DNA from: Aselliscus stoliczkanus
Lineage: Eukaryota > Chordata > Mammalia > Chiroptera > Hipposideridae
Assembly (NCBI GenBank): GCA_033961575.1
Contig: CM066727.1
Span: 156,349,434-156,413,433, forward strand
Reading direction: 5' to 3'
Length of the DNA: 64,000 nucleotides
Position 1 is the first letter of the stretch, and every line of letters starts with the position of its first letter. The notes under the pieces are model-generated. The model worked only from the letters and a program-made list of their open reading frames with translations. It ran no database searches and was not told where the DNA came from. This document shows positions 35,051 to 45,776 of this stretch, one piece after another. Both the position numbers and the translations under genes were made by a program.

Positions 35051-35140
35051 GAAGAAGAAGAAGAAGAAGAAGAAGAAGAAGAAGAAGAAGAAGAAGAAGA
35101 AGAAGAAGAAGAAGAAGAAGAAGAAGAAGAAGAAGAAGAA
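35051..35140. repeat. (GAA)30 microsatellite
   Basis: Thirty uninterrupted GAA triplets. Pure GAA/TTC tracts form triplex structures and can stall replication and transcription; this is well known for such repeats. Confidence 0.98.
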
Positions 35141-35262
35141 ATGAATATGGGGTAAGAGTCTTTTGTTTCAAGAAAGAAAAAGGAAACAGCTGAGAGACTA
35201 AATAAAATTAGGATTGATAAGAGGCCATCTACATTATCGGAGACTTTGATGAGAACAGTTCC

Positions 35263-36040
35263 ACTCGGTCATTAAAAAGAATGAAATCTTGTTATCTCCA
35301 GCAACATGGATGGTCCTGATGTGTGCTAAGGTCCGGCTACCTGCCACTTGCAAAAGTTAAAAATCGAGAGACATGGTTGGTGGAAAGAAAACCAGGTTTA
35401 TTCAGAATGCCGGCATTCTGGAAGGATGGCGGACTCCTGTCCAAAGCCCTCCTCCCCATTCCTAGACCAGTCAAAAGGTTTTATAGGTACACAAGAAGCA
35501 GCACAAAGGAAAGGGGGAGTTGATCAGGCAGGCCCCAAGGCTGACATTGCTTCCTGGGGTCTGGTCTGTTTTAAGATAATATTATTTCTGGACTCCAGAC
35601 TCAGACTGAACCACCCAGCCTTAGAGGATATGATACTGAGTAAAGTAAGTCAGGCAGAGAAAGACAAGAGCCATATGATTTCAATTATATGCGGAATCTA
35701 AAGAATAAAATAAACAAGACAGAAACAGACTCATAGATACAGAGGACATTTTAATCATTGTCAGATGGGAGGGGATGGGGGATGGGTGAAAAAGGAGATG
35801 GGATTAAGAAGCAGAAATTGGTAGTTACAAAATAGTCATGGGGATGTAAAAGTATAGCATAGGGAATATAGTCAATAATATTGTAATAAGTATTTATGGT
35901 GTCAGACGGGTACTAGATTTGTTGGTGTGATCACTTTGTAAGTTATATAAATGTCTAACCACTATGTTGTACACCTGAAACTGATATAATATTTTGTATC
36001 AACTGTAATTAGAAAATTGAAGTTATTTTCTTTTAAAAAA
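35263..36040 (+). mobile_element. 5'-truncated LINE-1 3' end, sense, with target duplication
   Basis: Begins in the last ORF2 codons (AAAAAGAATGAAATCTTG, 35274-35291), continues after an insertion with GATATGATACTGAGTAAAGTAAGTCAGGCAGAGAAAGACAAGAG, and ends with 3' UTR and CTTTTAAAAAA. It is flanked by GAACAGTTCC at 35253-35262 and 36041-36050. A 301-bp LTR-like piece splits it at 35318-35618. Confidence 0.85.
35318..35618 (-). mobile_element. LTR-like insertion inside the truncated L1, antisense
   Basis: About 300 bases with no L1 likeness interrupt the L1 after GGTCCT and before CCTTAGAGG. Read on the minus strand it has a TATAAAACC box (about 35480), then GAATAAACC (polyadenylation signal, 35396-35404), and ends ..CCTTAGCACAC. 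This is the usual order of a solitary LTR (U3 promoter, R, short U5). Family unknown; ends are not fixed because only a 3-base CCT repeat flanks it. Confidence 0.5.
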
Positions 36041-37416
36041 GAACAGTTCCAGAGGAACTGGGATGGAAGCCAGGTTACAGTGAGATAAAGAAAGAAACAT
36101 GAGGAAGTAGAGACAATTTATACAGACAATTCTTTAAGAAAAGTTTCTTTGAAAATTGAAGGAAATTGAGGTAATAACCAGAGGAAAAGTGAGGTCAATT
36201 GAAAATTTTTCCAAAATTATAGATACTAGATCATGGCCATGTCTAGGCATATTACTATATTCTGCAATCTCTCCTGTCCTACACACAATGTCTGGCTTTC
36301 AACCAAAAATTAGGAGTCATATATTTTAAAAAGCAAGAAAAAGACAAAAACAAAAAAAGATGAATCAGATAGTTACCTTATCAGACAGGGAATTTAAAAT
36401 GATTCTGATTAATATGTGAAAGACCCTAGTAGAAAAGATGAACAATATACATTAATAGTTGAATAATTTCAGGACAGAAATGGGAAGTAAAAGAAAAAGG
36501 CAAATGAAATACTAGAAATAATAAAATAATAAACCATAGTAATAGTGATGAAGAATGCTTCCAATGGGCTCATAAGTAGACTTTACACAGCCAAGGGGAA
36601 AAAAGTCAGTGAACTGGAAGAGGGGTTAGGAGTATATTATTATAAAGTTATTACTTTACATATGCAATGTCATAAATGCTATTTGAAGGTAGACTATAAT
36701 TAATGTGTCTATTAAAAATCCTAGGGCAATCACTAAAATAACAATTTTTAAAAAGTATAATAAATAAGCTAATAGTGAAGATAAAATGAAATAATAAATA
36801 TATCAATTAATGTAAAAGTAGGCAAGAAAGAGGGGAACAAAAGAACAAAAAACAGATGGAACAAATAGAAAATAACTAGTAATATGGTAGATTTTAATCT
36901 AATCATTATCATTAATTATATTAAGTGTAGAAGGTTCAAACACACCTGTAAAAAGACAGAGATTGTCAGATGTAAAAGGGATATATCATACAAACATTAA
37001 TCAAAAAAAAGCTGAAATTATTATATTATAATCAGGTGAAAGTTAATAAGAGTACAGTTCACTGAAAAGACATAACAATCCTAAACATTCCTAAACAATC
37101 CTAAAAATTAATACTTAATGTACCTAAGAAAAGAGTTTCAAAATACATGAGTCAAAAGTAAATAAATCTAGAAAGAGAAAAACACAAAAAGACAATAATA
37201 GACATCTCAGTAATCAATTCAACAAGTAGACAGAAATCACAAAATATAATACACCTGAATAACACTATCAATCATGTTAACCAAACTGACACTTCTGGAA
37301 CACTAAACTCATCAATAGCAGAATATTTGTCCTTTCCAGGTGCCCATGGAGAATTTACCAGGATAGACCTTATGCTGGGCAATAAATAAAGAATTTTAAA
37401 GAATTAAAATCATTCA

Positions 37417-37492
37417 GAGTTTTCTTTCTGTCACTTGGGGTGTCTTTGCCTCTCGCATTTCCCTAATAAATTCCTCAAGATTAAAAAAAAAA
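37417..37492 (+). repeat. 76-nt retro-insert with AATAAA and A-tail
   Basis: A short foreign segment inside old L1 sequence: GAGTTTTCTTTCTGTCACTT..., then CCCTAATAAATTCCTCAAGATT and an A-run. It is flanked by an exact 15-bp duplication AATTAAAATCATTCA (37402-37416 and 37493-37507). A polyadenylation signal about 15 bases before the A-run marks it as the extreme 3' end of some polyadenylated RNA (host mRNA or LTR transcript), copied by L1 machinery and heavily 5'-truncated. The source is not recognised. Confidence 0.8.
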
Positions 37493-37608
37493 AATTAAAA
37501 TCATTCAAATTGCGTTGTCTGATCATAATCAAATTATATTAGAAATCAATAACAGAAAAATACATGGAAAATCCCCAAGTATCTAAACATTTTAAAAACA
37601 CACACTTC

Positions 37609-37735
37609 GGGCCAGCCAAGTGGTGCGGTGGTTAAGCACTGGCTTGGGAAACCAGCAGCCCCAGTTCGGGTCCCACATATGAGGGCCAGTAACACTGCCC
37701 TCAAAAATAAATAAATAAATAAATAAAATGAAAAT
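37609..37735 (+). repeat. Short SINE, sense, with target duplication
   Basis: GGGCCAGCCAAGTGGTGCGGTGG head, B-box-like GTTCGGGTCCC, GAGGGCCAGTAACACTGCCCTC and an (AAAT)n tail. Flanked by an exact AAAAACACACACTTC (37594-37608 and 37736-37750). Confidence 0.95.
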
Positions 37736-38049
37736 AAAAACACACACTTCTAGATAACCCATCACTTGAAGAAGCGATTACAAGAAAGATTAGAAACTAT
37801 TTTGAATTGAGCAAAAATTTTAAATCAATATACCAAAATTTGTGAGACATAGTTAATCAGTGCTTTAAAGTTATAGCAACAAATGCCTATATTAAAATAG
37901 AAGAAATCTCTAACTTATATTAGGGTTCACTCTTTGTGTTATATTATACATTCAATGATTTTTAACAAATGTAAAATGACATATATCCACCATTATAGCA
38001 TCATACAGCATAGTTTACTGCAATAAAAAACAAAAGCAAAACTCTGTCC

Positions 38050-38945
38050 TCCATGCATGTTATTGTCCCTGAAGACCTTCCAGGGGGACAAGAAGTGGTG
38101 GAAACAGCAATATTTTTTTTTTTTATTGTTTTTTTTTTTTTTTGAGGGCAGTGTCACTGGCCCTCATATGTGGGACCGAACCGGGGCCGCTGGCTTCCCA
38201 AGCCAGCGCTTAACCACCGCGCCACTCGGCCGGCCCGAAACAGCAATATTGATGATCCTGACCCTGTGTAGACTTAGGCCAATGTGTATGTGTCTTAGTT
38301 TTTAACAAAAAAGTTTGAAAAGTGAGAAAAAGTTAAAAATAGACAAAGGATATAAAGAAAATATTTTTGTACGGCTGTACAATGTGTATTTTAAGCTAAA
38401 TGTTATTACAAAAGAGTCAAAAAGTTTTTTAAAAATTAAAGGTTTATAAAGTAAAAAAGCTACAGTAAGCTAAGGGTAATTTATTATTGAAGAAAGAAAA
38501 ATTTTTGGACATTTAGTGTAGCCTGAGTATACAGTGTTTATAAAGTCTGCAGTAGTGGACAGTCACATCCTGGGCCTTCACGTTCACTCCTCAATCACTC
38601 ACTCACCCAGAGCAACTGCCAGTCCTGCCAGCTCCATTCATGGTAACTGCCCTACTCTGGTGTGCCATTTTTTCTTTTATACCATATTTGTACTGTACCT
38701 TTTCTGTACCTGTTTAGATATGTTTAAATACACAAATATTTGCCATTGTGTTACAATTGCTTATAATATTCAGTACAGTAACACGCTGAACAAGCTTGTA
38801 ACCTAGGAGCATAAGCTGTACCATCTAGCCTAGATGTGCAGTAGGCTAGACCTAGGTTTGTGTAAGTAACTCTATGATGTTCGCACAATGACAAAAATCA
38901 TCTAACAATACATTTCTCAAAACATATCTCCATTATTAAATGATA
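38050..38945 (+). mobile_element. Tigger-like (pogo) DNA transposon remnant
   Basis: Words such as GATGATCCTGACCCTGTGTAG, TCTTAGTTTTTAACAAAAAAGTTTG, CAGAGCAACTGCCAGTCCTGCCAGCTCCATTCATGG, and TTTGTGTAAGTAACTCTATGATGTTCGCACAATGACAAAAATCATCTAAC match an old mammalian Tigger-type element as I remember it. No usable transposase frame remains. A SINE splits it. Confidence 0.5.
38115..38236 (-). repeat. Short SINE, antisense, with target duplication
   Basis: Near-consensus head-only SINE (on minus: GGGCCGGCCGAGTGGCGCGGTGG, B-box CGGTTCGGTCCC). Flanked by an exact GAAACAGCAATATT (38101-38114 and 38237-38250). Few differences from the family consensus suggest a recent insertion. Confidence 0.96.
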
Positions 38946-39004
38946 CATGATTATACAATAAAACTAGAAATAAATAACAAATGTTTAATAAAATCTACCA
39001 GAAT

Positions 39005-39110
39005 TTTTTTTTTTTTTGAGGGCAGTGTCACTGGCCCTCACATGTGGGACCGAACAGGGGCCGCTGGCTTCCCAAGCCAGCGCTTAACCACCGCGCCACC
39101 CGGCCAGCCC
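39005..39110 (-). repeat. Short SINE, antisense
   Basis: Same family and closely similar to the copy at 38115. The flanks (ACCAGAATTTT / CCCAGAAAATTTT) form an imperfect duplication. Confidence 0.92.
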
Positions 39111-39768
39111 AGAAAATTTTAAAACCTTATATTAAACAACTCCTGGGTGACAAGGGACATGCAATCAAAATGACATAATTTCTAAAAAGTAATTAGAATG
39201 AAAATACTACATTTGAGAACTTATGGAGCTCATTTAAAGCAGTGATCAAAAAAAACTTCATGGCCTTATAAACACTTGCATCAATAAAAATAAAAGAGAA
39301 AATAAATCAATTAAATTCCTAATTTAAAAAGCTAGAACAACAAAGTAAAAGAAATGAAGCATAAGGAAAAAAGAATATGAATAAAAGCAAAAATTAATGA
39401 AGTAAAGAAAAAGACATACCTACTTAAATGAAAATCCTTTCTTTCTTTGAAACAAAATAGATAAACTACTAGCTAACCTAAGTGGGGGGAAAAAGAAACA
39501 ATGAACATACAAAAAGAAAAGATAACCATTAAAACACAGGAAATTTACAAAATTTTTAGAGGTACACTGCAGACCTTAAAAAAAAAGAAATGCTAGATAA
39601 AGGTAGATTCCCTCAATCTAACAAAAACATAAAACAAACCCTATAATTCAGATCACACTTAAGGCAAGATATTGAATACTTTTACCCTCAGATGAGGAAT
39701 AAAATGACTATTTTCACTCTTAGTATTTTTGCTCAATATTACACTGGATTTCTAGCCAGTGCAATAAG

Positions 39769-39772
39769 GCGC

Positions 39773-39808
<36 letters not shown>

Positions 39809-39809
39809 A
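39769..39809. repeat. (GC)n-(CA)n alternating purine-pyrimidine tract
   Basis: GCGCGCGTGCGCGCGCGC followed by (AC)12, 41 bases of strict purine-pyrimidine alternation. Such sequences favour left-handed Z-DNA. Confidence 0.95.
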
Positions 39810-40204
39810 GTTGAAGGTCTAAGAGTGAAAGGGAAAAATCACAACTATGTTTACTAACAGACAAAATGATTGTGCACATATAAAATCCACACATTTATGG
39901 ACACAAGATTTATAACGAAGGTACTACAAAGCAGTGGGGAAAGGATATTTTTTCAATTGTGGTGCCTAGATAACTAGTTATCCATACAGAAAAAAATGAC
40001 ATCTGACTCCTACTTGATGTTATAGAATACAAAAACAATTTCCATTTAAAATTAGATCTAACTTGTAAGCAAAACAATAAAGCTTTAGACATAATACAGG
40101 AGAATATTTACATGATGTTGGGGAAGGAAAGTTTTCTTAACCAAGACCCAAAAAAATGCTAACCAAAAACAAACAAACAGAAAAAAATCTTACATATGTA
40201 CATT

Positions 40205-41900
40205 AAAATCAACAACTTCTATTTATCATTTCCCAAAGAAAGGCATGGACTTTTGTGAGTTGTACATAATAGCACGTTAGTTATTATACTTCTCTATCAC
40301 CTATGAAATATCATTAACAGTGCTGAGCCATCAGACTTGAACTCTAGCTAGTGCCTTATAAGAACTTCATAAAATGTGGTAAAGACAAAGTTTTGCCATC
40401 CTTCTTGTACAGCAATGCTTTTTCTTTAAAAAAAAAATCACACTTTATGAAGTCAGTCATCTTAGTTCAGAAAGGCTCTTTCTCTTCAAGATACTCCACT
40501 ACAGCCAGCTTGAAAAATTGTCATATTGCTCAAGTTATGTGTTAATTTGATCAGCCTAAAAAAGTGGATAAGAGTTGTTTTTTAACACTAGTACCTCCAG
40601 ATGGCGCAATATGTTTGTTATTGCTCTTTCAGACTTAATGAAAAGTGAGCAAAAGACTTCAGGGCTTCATTTGTGGTTAAAGAACTAAGGGTCAGAGTTA
40701 TTCCTATAGAGACTCTGTTTATCACCACAGAAGTAATTTCCTTCAAGAGTGAATCCAAGGGTGCAGGGAAAGGTTAGAATATGTTTCTTCATCTTGATTC
40801 GAACCTAGAGAAAGATACATTCAAAGCTTTCACCATACTACTTGGATTGGAAGCTGTTTATTGTCTTCATTTCATAAATCATTTCCAAAGTATCAGCCCT
40901 TCCCTAAAGATGCTTCTAGAAGAGGCTGACCCTGTTTCTCACCTTGTTCTGTAGGTGACAGTCTCCTAACCTCCTGGCAGGGAGGCTTTTGTTTGCCTTA
41001 CTCTCTCTCGGGTTTCTCCTCATGTTGCACTAATATCCTAGGTGCCCGCAGTTCCTAAAGAAAGGCTGCTTTCGGAATCCAAATGGACTGTCCCTTGGCA
41101 CATGGTGTCAAAGATTGTTTGAGGAGAAGATGAAAATGGGGATAGAGATTTATGTGTGGTACACTAACTCATTATCAGCGCTGTAGTCCCTGGCAAACCT
41201 CACTGCAGAGACTGAAATGCTACTCCCATAGCTTCAGCCCCAGGCAATTGCTAAGCCCACCTGAACAAGGCAAGAGAGGAAATGAGAACTCCCCTCTGCC
41301 AGCAGAGGTGTGCAGACTTAGTCTTGTTGGGTCCACTCTTTCCTGTGCTGCTTATAAGTTCTGGGTCTTGTTTGGATTCTAATTTACCAAACCAACTTTA
41401 AAAAGAAAAAAATTTATGGGAAAGCTGGAAACTTTGAACATGACTGCACAGTTGATTCAGTTTAGGAATTATTCTAAATAGACATTTTTTTCTAAAGAAA
41501 ATGTACTTCTATCCCTTTGTATTTCCTGGAATCTCATGTTAGACTGGATCTCCCTAAATCCCTTGGGTCAGGGGTCAAGGTGACTAGTTCTAAGTAGTTT
41601 CTATTAATACCTCTGAGAATGAGGGTTCTTTGTCTGGCCTAAGAGGGTAGGAAACATGTAAACATCCTGACCTTAGTCCATCCAAACAGCAATCCAAACT
41701 AACTCAGATAGTCCAGGGCCCTTTGCCAATGGACAAGTCTCCCTGAGGATCCCAGGACTGGACTGATCTGCTTAAACTCCTGAGACCTGGTCAGACTCTG
41801 GCAGACTTCAAGAATGGGCTGTTTATCGGTTACAGTCAATTTCCAGTCAGTGACCAATGAGAGGCAGCCTCCGTCTCCCTGGTATTGAGAGCCTATCGGG
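40205..41900. other. Intergenic sequence, no gene seen
   Basis: Apparently non-repetitive DNA with no recognisable coding frame. Some stretches (40560-41400) are of balanced composition and could hold noncoding exons or enhancers; nothing in the sequence alone proves it. Confidence 0.35.
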
Positions 41901-41914
41901 CGTCCTGCTACCCT

Positions 41915-41915
<1 letters not shown>

Positions 41916-41969
<54 letters not shown>

Positions 41970-41978
41970 AGAGAGAGG

Positions 41979-42031
<53 letters not shown>
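41916..42031. repeat. (TG)25-(GA)n compound microsatellite
   Basis: Fifty bases of TG, then (GA)n to 42031 with one GGGGG interruption near 41977. Reading frames through it are artefacts of the repeat. Confidence 0.98.
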
Positions 42032-42033
<2 letters not shown>

Positions 42034-42585
42034 GAGGAGACAGCATGGAGAGTACAGTAGAGTCAGAGGGAGTAGAGAATCAGGAGCTCCCACTCGTGAA
42101 TGAGCAGCTAGTTTACAGCAGACCTCACTGCTCCCTCACTCTGGGCCTGATATCAGCACAGCCAATGTCCTCACATGTATATGCCGAAGCCCACAGAGAA
42201 GGTCGGTGAATGTGCTCGCTTTTGTGTGGAAAGCTGACTCGGCCTCTATCGGCATCCATCGGAGATGACTCCTTCAGCAACCAACTGTGTTCAAATCACA
42301 CCAGGGCTGCACACAGTGGCTGTAGATAAGATATCACAGATCTTGACTCCATTAACCTCTCACTGGCTGTTTCTTCCCCTTTAGACGTCTAGCTGTGTCT
42401 CTGTTTTCCCAACTCTCTCCAGTTAGTTGCTTCTTCCTCTGTATCCCCCCTCCATCTTTCCATCAGGCTCCCCGAGACTGCCCACCTGCCCTCCTGGCTC
42501 TGGCTGAAGGACAGATGGCTTGAATGAGAGGGCTGGTCTGGTTTTGAGGTGACCTACCTACAAGGCATTAAAAGCCCAGAGAACA

Positions 42586-42692
42586 TTGGGCCGGCCGAGT
42601 GGCGCGGTGGTTAAGCGCTGGCTTCGGAAGCCAGCGGCCCCGGTTCGGGTCCCACATATGAGGGCCAGTGACACTGCCCTCAAAAAAAAAAA
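42586..42692 (+). repeat. Short SINE, sense, with target duplication
   Basis: Near-consensus copy: GGGCCGGCCGAGTGGCGCGG, GGTTAAGCGCTGGC, B-box CGGTTCGGGTCCC, GCCCTC and a pure A-tail. Flanked by AAAGCCCAGAGAACA (42571-42585 and 42693-42707), exact. Likely young. Confidence 0.96.
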
Positions 42693-43172
42693 AAAGCCCA
42701 GAGAACAGACCAATTCTTCTCAGAGTCACCTGGTTGAAGTGAGAGGGTTCCAAACCCCTAGATTGGGATGTTGGTTCCATATCATCCAAGAGCATGTGCC
42801 ATTAAGCCTCTGTGGGCTTCTCAGTCTATCCCTATTTGGCTTTTCATTTTTCTGGGTCTTTTTCTGCCTCTTTTTCTAGTTCTCTGTCCACCTTCACAAT
42901 GTCCTTCATCTCTCTCTAGATCCCCCTTTCCTCATGTTTCCATCTTCTTTCAACATGAAGAGCAGAAAGGGCACTGTCCCAGGGGCCAGAAAATTTATTT
43001 TGAAATTTTGGCTTTAACACTTTAATGATAAAGAGGTCTCCATCTGCAGAGGTTTTGAGGATGCTAAAAGACCACAATTAGAGTCTTGCTCCCAATCCCT
43101 CTCTAGCTTCTTGACAAGTCAGGTCACTTATTCTTTCTTGAGGCTCTGTTTCCCCATCTTAAAAATCATATT

Positions 43173-43275
43173 TATTTTTTTTGAGGGCAGTGTCACTGGC
43201 CCCCACATGTGGGATCCGAAACGGGACCGCCGGCGTCCCAAGCCAGCTCTCAATCACCACGCCACTCAGCCGGCC
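43173..43275 (-). repeat. Short SINE, antisense
   Basis: Head-only SINE, slightly diverged (CCGCCGGCGTCCC). Flanks CTTAAAAATCATATT / CTTAAAATCATATT (43158-43172 and 43275-43289) are the target duplication with one base lost. Confidence 0.92.
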
Positions 43276-43479
43276 CTTAAAATCATATTAGAGGTGACTT
43301 TTTAGAGCACAAAGTTCCTCACAGGTTGTTGTGAGGAGTTTATGAGAGAATCTGAACCACGGAAGTCACAGAGAAGGAAGGGATTGTTAGGATTATTATG
43401 TTTTTCACGATCTCTTCTTATTTCTAACTTTCACATTGTTTCTCTATTTAACTCCATCTTTTGTTTTTTCTCTCATCCA

Positions 43480-43607
43480 TCTTTTTTTTTGTTTTTTCAG
43501 CTGAGCCATCCTGCCACCTGTTCGGGCTGGGTATCGAACTACTGTTGCTCAGAGCTCAGCTCGCATTCTTGAGCGAGCTCTTAACCAACTGAGCCACTCG
43601 GCTGGCC
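43480..43607 (-). repeat. Second-family SINE (CAGGTGGCAGGATGG type), antisense
   Basis: On the minus strand: GGCCAGCCGAGTGGCTCAGTTGG..., GCAACAGTAGTTCGATACCC, CAGGTGGCAGGATGGCTCAGC, A-tail. About 15 bases are missing between the B-box side and CAGGTGG compared with the copy at 45511. Confidence 0.85.
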
Positions 43608-43609
43608 AT

Positions 43610-44815
43610 TCTCACCTTTTTTTCTTCTATCTGCTTCACAATTTATTTCTCCTCCTCCTTTCCCATTTGTGCTATTCTCTCAATCTATTTGCCTGCATGA
43701 ATAGTTTTCCAGTTTATCTGTGAATTTTTCTTTCTTTATCCTTTGAAAAAAGATGACTGAGAGATCTCAAAAAGTTTGTGATACATTACAAAACAAGGTC
43801 AGTAACATAAATATTCAGTTTTTCCTATTTTCTCTAAGATCAACAGAATAAATAAAATTAAAAGGAAATAGGCAAGGAGTCAGAGATGGGACAGGAGTTT
43901 AATCTGCTATACAAAAGAATTTCCTGATAAGTGATATTTTAAAAACCATAGTTTCTATCAAGGAATTTTCCATGTAGGTGGAATATAGTTCAAGACCTTA
44001 AAAGATCTCTTCCAGCATATGAGATGCAAAGAAGAAAAGAAGGGAGAAAAGAAATAAAGGAGAAGTTAATGAACATGTACTAGTAATTACTGTTTGTCAG
44101 TCACATTAAGTATATTATTTCCATTCAGTCTTTACATCAATTGGCAAGTCGGAGACAGTATCCCAAAATGCTATTAGTAAGTTGTAAAGCTGAGATGTAA
44201 GTACTGGTTTATCTATTTCCAAACTCTAAGATATTTCTACACATCTACCATATACATATGTGAGTTTCAAATATGGATGTTGGGTCTCAAAAAAGTATGT
44301 ATTTTACCTCTTAATACTATTAATGTCATTGACCAGATAGCTCTCTAGTTCTTTCCAAGGCTTTCAGATGTGACAATCTCATCTCCCTATCTTTGGTTTC
44401 TGATTGTTTTTACAATCCGTGCAATTTTTTTAAGACAGCATAAATGGCACATTAACCATGGCTGCTAAGACTGCTGAAAAGAGCCAATCTAATGCTCAGT
44501 TTTGTTCTCATTAATCACAAAGTCCTTCTGTGTAATTTCCTACAAACCTATCTTATACAAATAGCTAAACTCTTAATATTCAGGAACTAACCACTCTATG
44601 TGTATATTAACTGGTCACCATTTCATCTTATTTTCCCTCTATCTTTTAGGGTGTTTAAGAGGGAAGGAAGAAGTTTGAGTGGTTGGTTTTTTCCCCCTAA
44701 ATTATTTAAACCCCCTTCTAGGGGTGGCTATTTACAGGAAGAGAAATGTGTTCTCAGATTTATTTGAATTTTGCTTTATATATAGCTTAGATTGTGACTC
44801 TGGATGGGAGACTAT
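43610..44815. other. Intergenic sequence with a decayed MIR
   Basis: No coding gene seen. A decayed antisense MIR is likely at about 44085-44225 (CAGTCACATTAAGTATATTATTTCC ... TTAGTAAGTTGTAAAGCTGAGATGTAAGT). Confidence 0.35.
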
Positions 44816-44830
44816 GAACAACCATCAAGT

Positions 44831-45761
44831 TTTTTTTTTTAATTCTTTTATTGTGAAATAAACATTTTTTAAAAAAAATTAGTTTCAGGTGTACAACACA
44901 GTGCAATAGTTATACTTTTTACCCCTCAAAGTGACAACCCCCCTTCCCCGGTTCGCCACCCACTCCTCCCCCCCCATATCATACATATCTATTATAATTC
45001 CTTTGACTCCCTTCCACAGTATAATCCACATCCCGTGATTATCTATATATTCAATTACAGTTGGCATACAATATTATACAACATCAGCTTCAGGTGTACA
45101 GTGCAGTGATCAAGCCTCTACTCCATCCATGAAGTGGTCTCCCTAACAAGATATGTGACCATCTGACACACCACAAATTATTTACAACATTATTATATTC
45201 CCTGAGCTGTCTTTCATATCCCTGTGGCAATATTGTAGTTGCCTATTTATACTGTCTAATCCCTTCCCCTTCTCCCTTATCCCCACCCCCCTTCCCAATT
45301 AGCAACCATCAGTTTTTCCTCTATATCTATGAGTCTGTTTACTTTGCTAGTTCATTTAGTTTCTCAGATTCCACATATAAGTGAGATCACATGGGGGCCG
45401 GCTGAGTGGCGCAGTGGTTAAGTGCTGGTTTGGGAAGCCAGCGGCTCCGGTTCAGGTCCCACATGAGGGCCAGTGACCCTGCCCTCAAAAAAAAAAAAAA
45501 AAGGATTTTAGGGCCGGCCGAATGGCTTAGTTGGTTAAGAGCTCGCTCAAGAGTGCAAGCTGAGCTCTGAGCAACAGCGGTTCGAGGCCAGCCCAAGCTG
45601 AGTTGCCGTTGAGCTGCCAACAGGTGGCAGGATGGCTCAGCTTAAAAAAAAAAGAGATCACATGGTATTTGTCTTTCTCTGACTGACTTATTTCACTTAA
45701 CATAATAGTCTCTAGGTCCATCCATATCGTTGCAAATGGTACAATTTCATTCTTTATAGCG
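44831..45761 (-). mobile_element. 5'-truncated LINE-1 3' end, antisense, with target duplication
   Basis: T-run of the tail, reversed 3' UTR and the last ORF2 codons, ending GCACTAAGTG.../...TATAGCGG at 45761. Same L1 subfamily as the full-length copy at 20490 (the UTRs share the G-rich tract and 'GGGATGTGGATT' segment). Exact 15-bp duplication GAACAACCATCAAGT at 44816-44830 and 45762-45776. A SINE pair is inserted at 45395-45653. Confidence 0.92.
45395..45653 (+). repeat. Two SINEs in tandem behaving as one insertion
   Basis: A short-family SINE (45395-45502, GGGCCGGCTGAGTGGCGCAG...) is followed after a GGATTTTA spacer by a second-family SINE (45511-45653, GGGCCGGCCGAATGGCTTAG...CAGGTGGCAGGATGGCTCAGC, A-tail). 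A single exact duplication GAGATCACATGG (45383-45394 and 45654-45665) flanks the whole pair. Either the second SINE landed in the A-tail of the first, or a dimeric transcript was inserted. Confidence 0.85.
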
Positions 45762-45776
45762 GAACAACCATCAAGT

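Larger units (their letters stand above)
36290..40200 (+). mobile_element. Old LINE-1 remnants in sense order, multiply interrupted
   Basis: Pieces of an old L1 appear in correct order. ORF1 end-like words lie at 36350-36500, endonuclease wording at 37200-37400 (CTTTCCAGGTGCCCATGGAGAATTTACCAGGATAGACC), the next part at 37500-37600 and 37750-37900, and the early reverse-transcriptase region at 38940-39660. At 39660-39880 is the region up to GACAAAATGATTGT, the diverged version of the catalytic YADD area. All frames are broken. Inserted in it are a 76-nt retro-insert (37417), SINEs (37609, 38115, 39005) and a Tigger-like piece (38050-38940). Confidence 0.65.

Noticed and set aside
35051..35140. 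CRISPR-like or satellite array
   Set aside because: It is a simple triplet microsatellite. No spaced direct repeats resembling a CRISPR array occur anywhere, and none is expected in this mammalian DNA.
41699..42103. Frames of 60-115 codons through the TG/GA microsatellite
   Set aside because: Strings of SLSLSL, THTHTH, VCVCVC or EREREREs are translations of the repeat, not proteins.
42586..42692. tRNA-gene-like A- and B-box sequences in the SINE heads
   Set aside because: The heads do not fold into a full cloverleaf with anticodon and are always followed by SINE bodies and A-tails, with target duplications; they are not tRNA genes.
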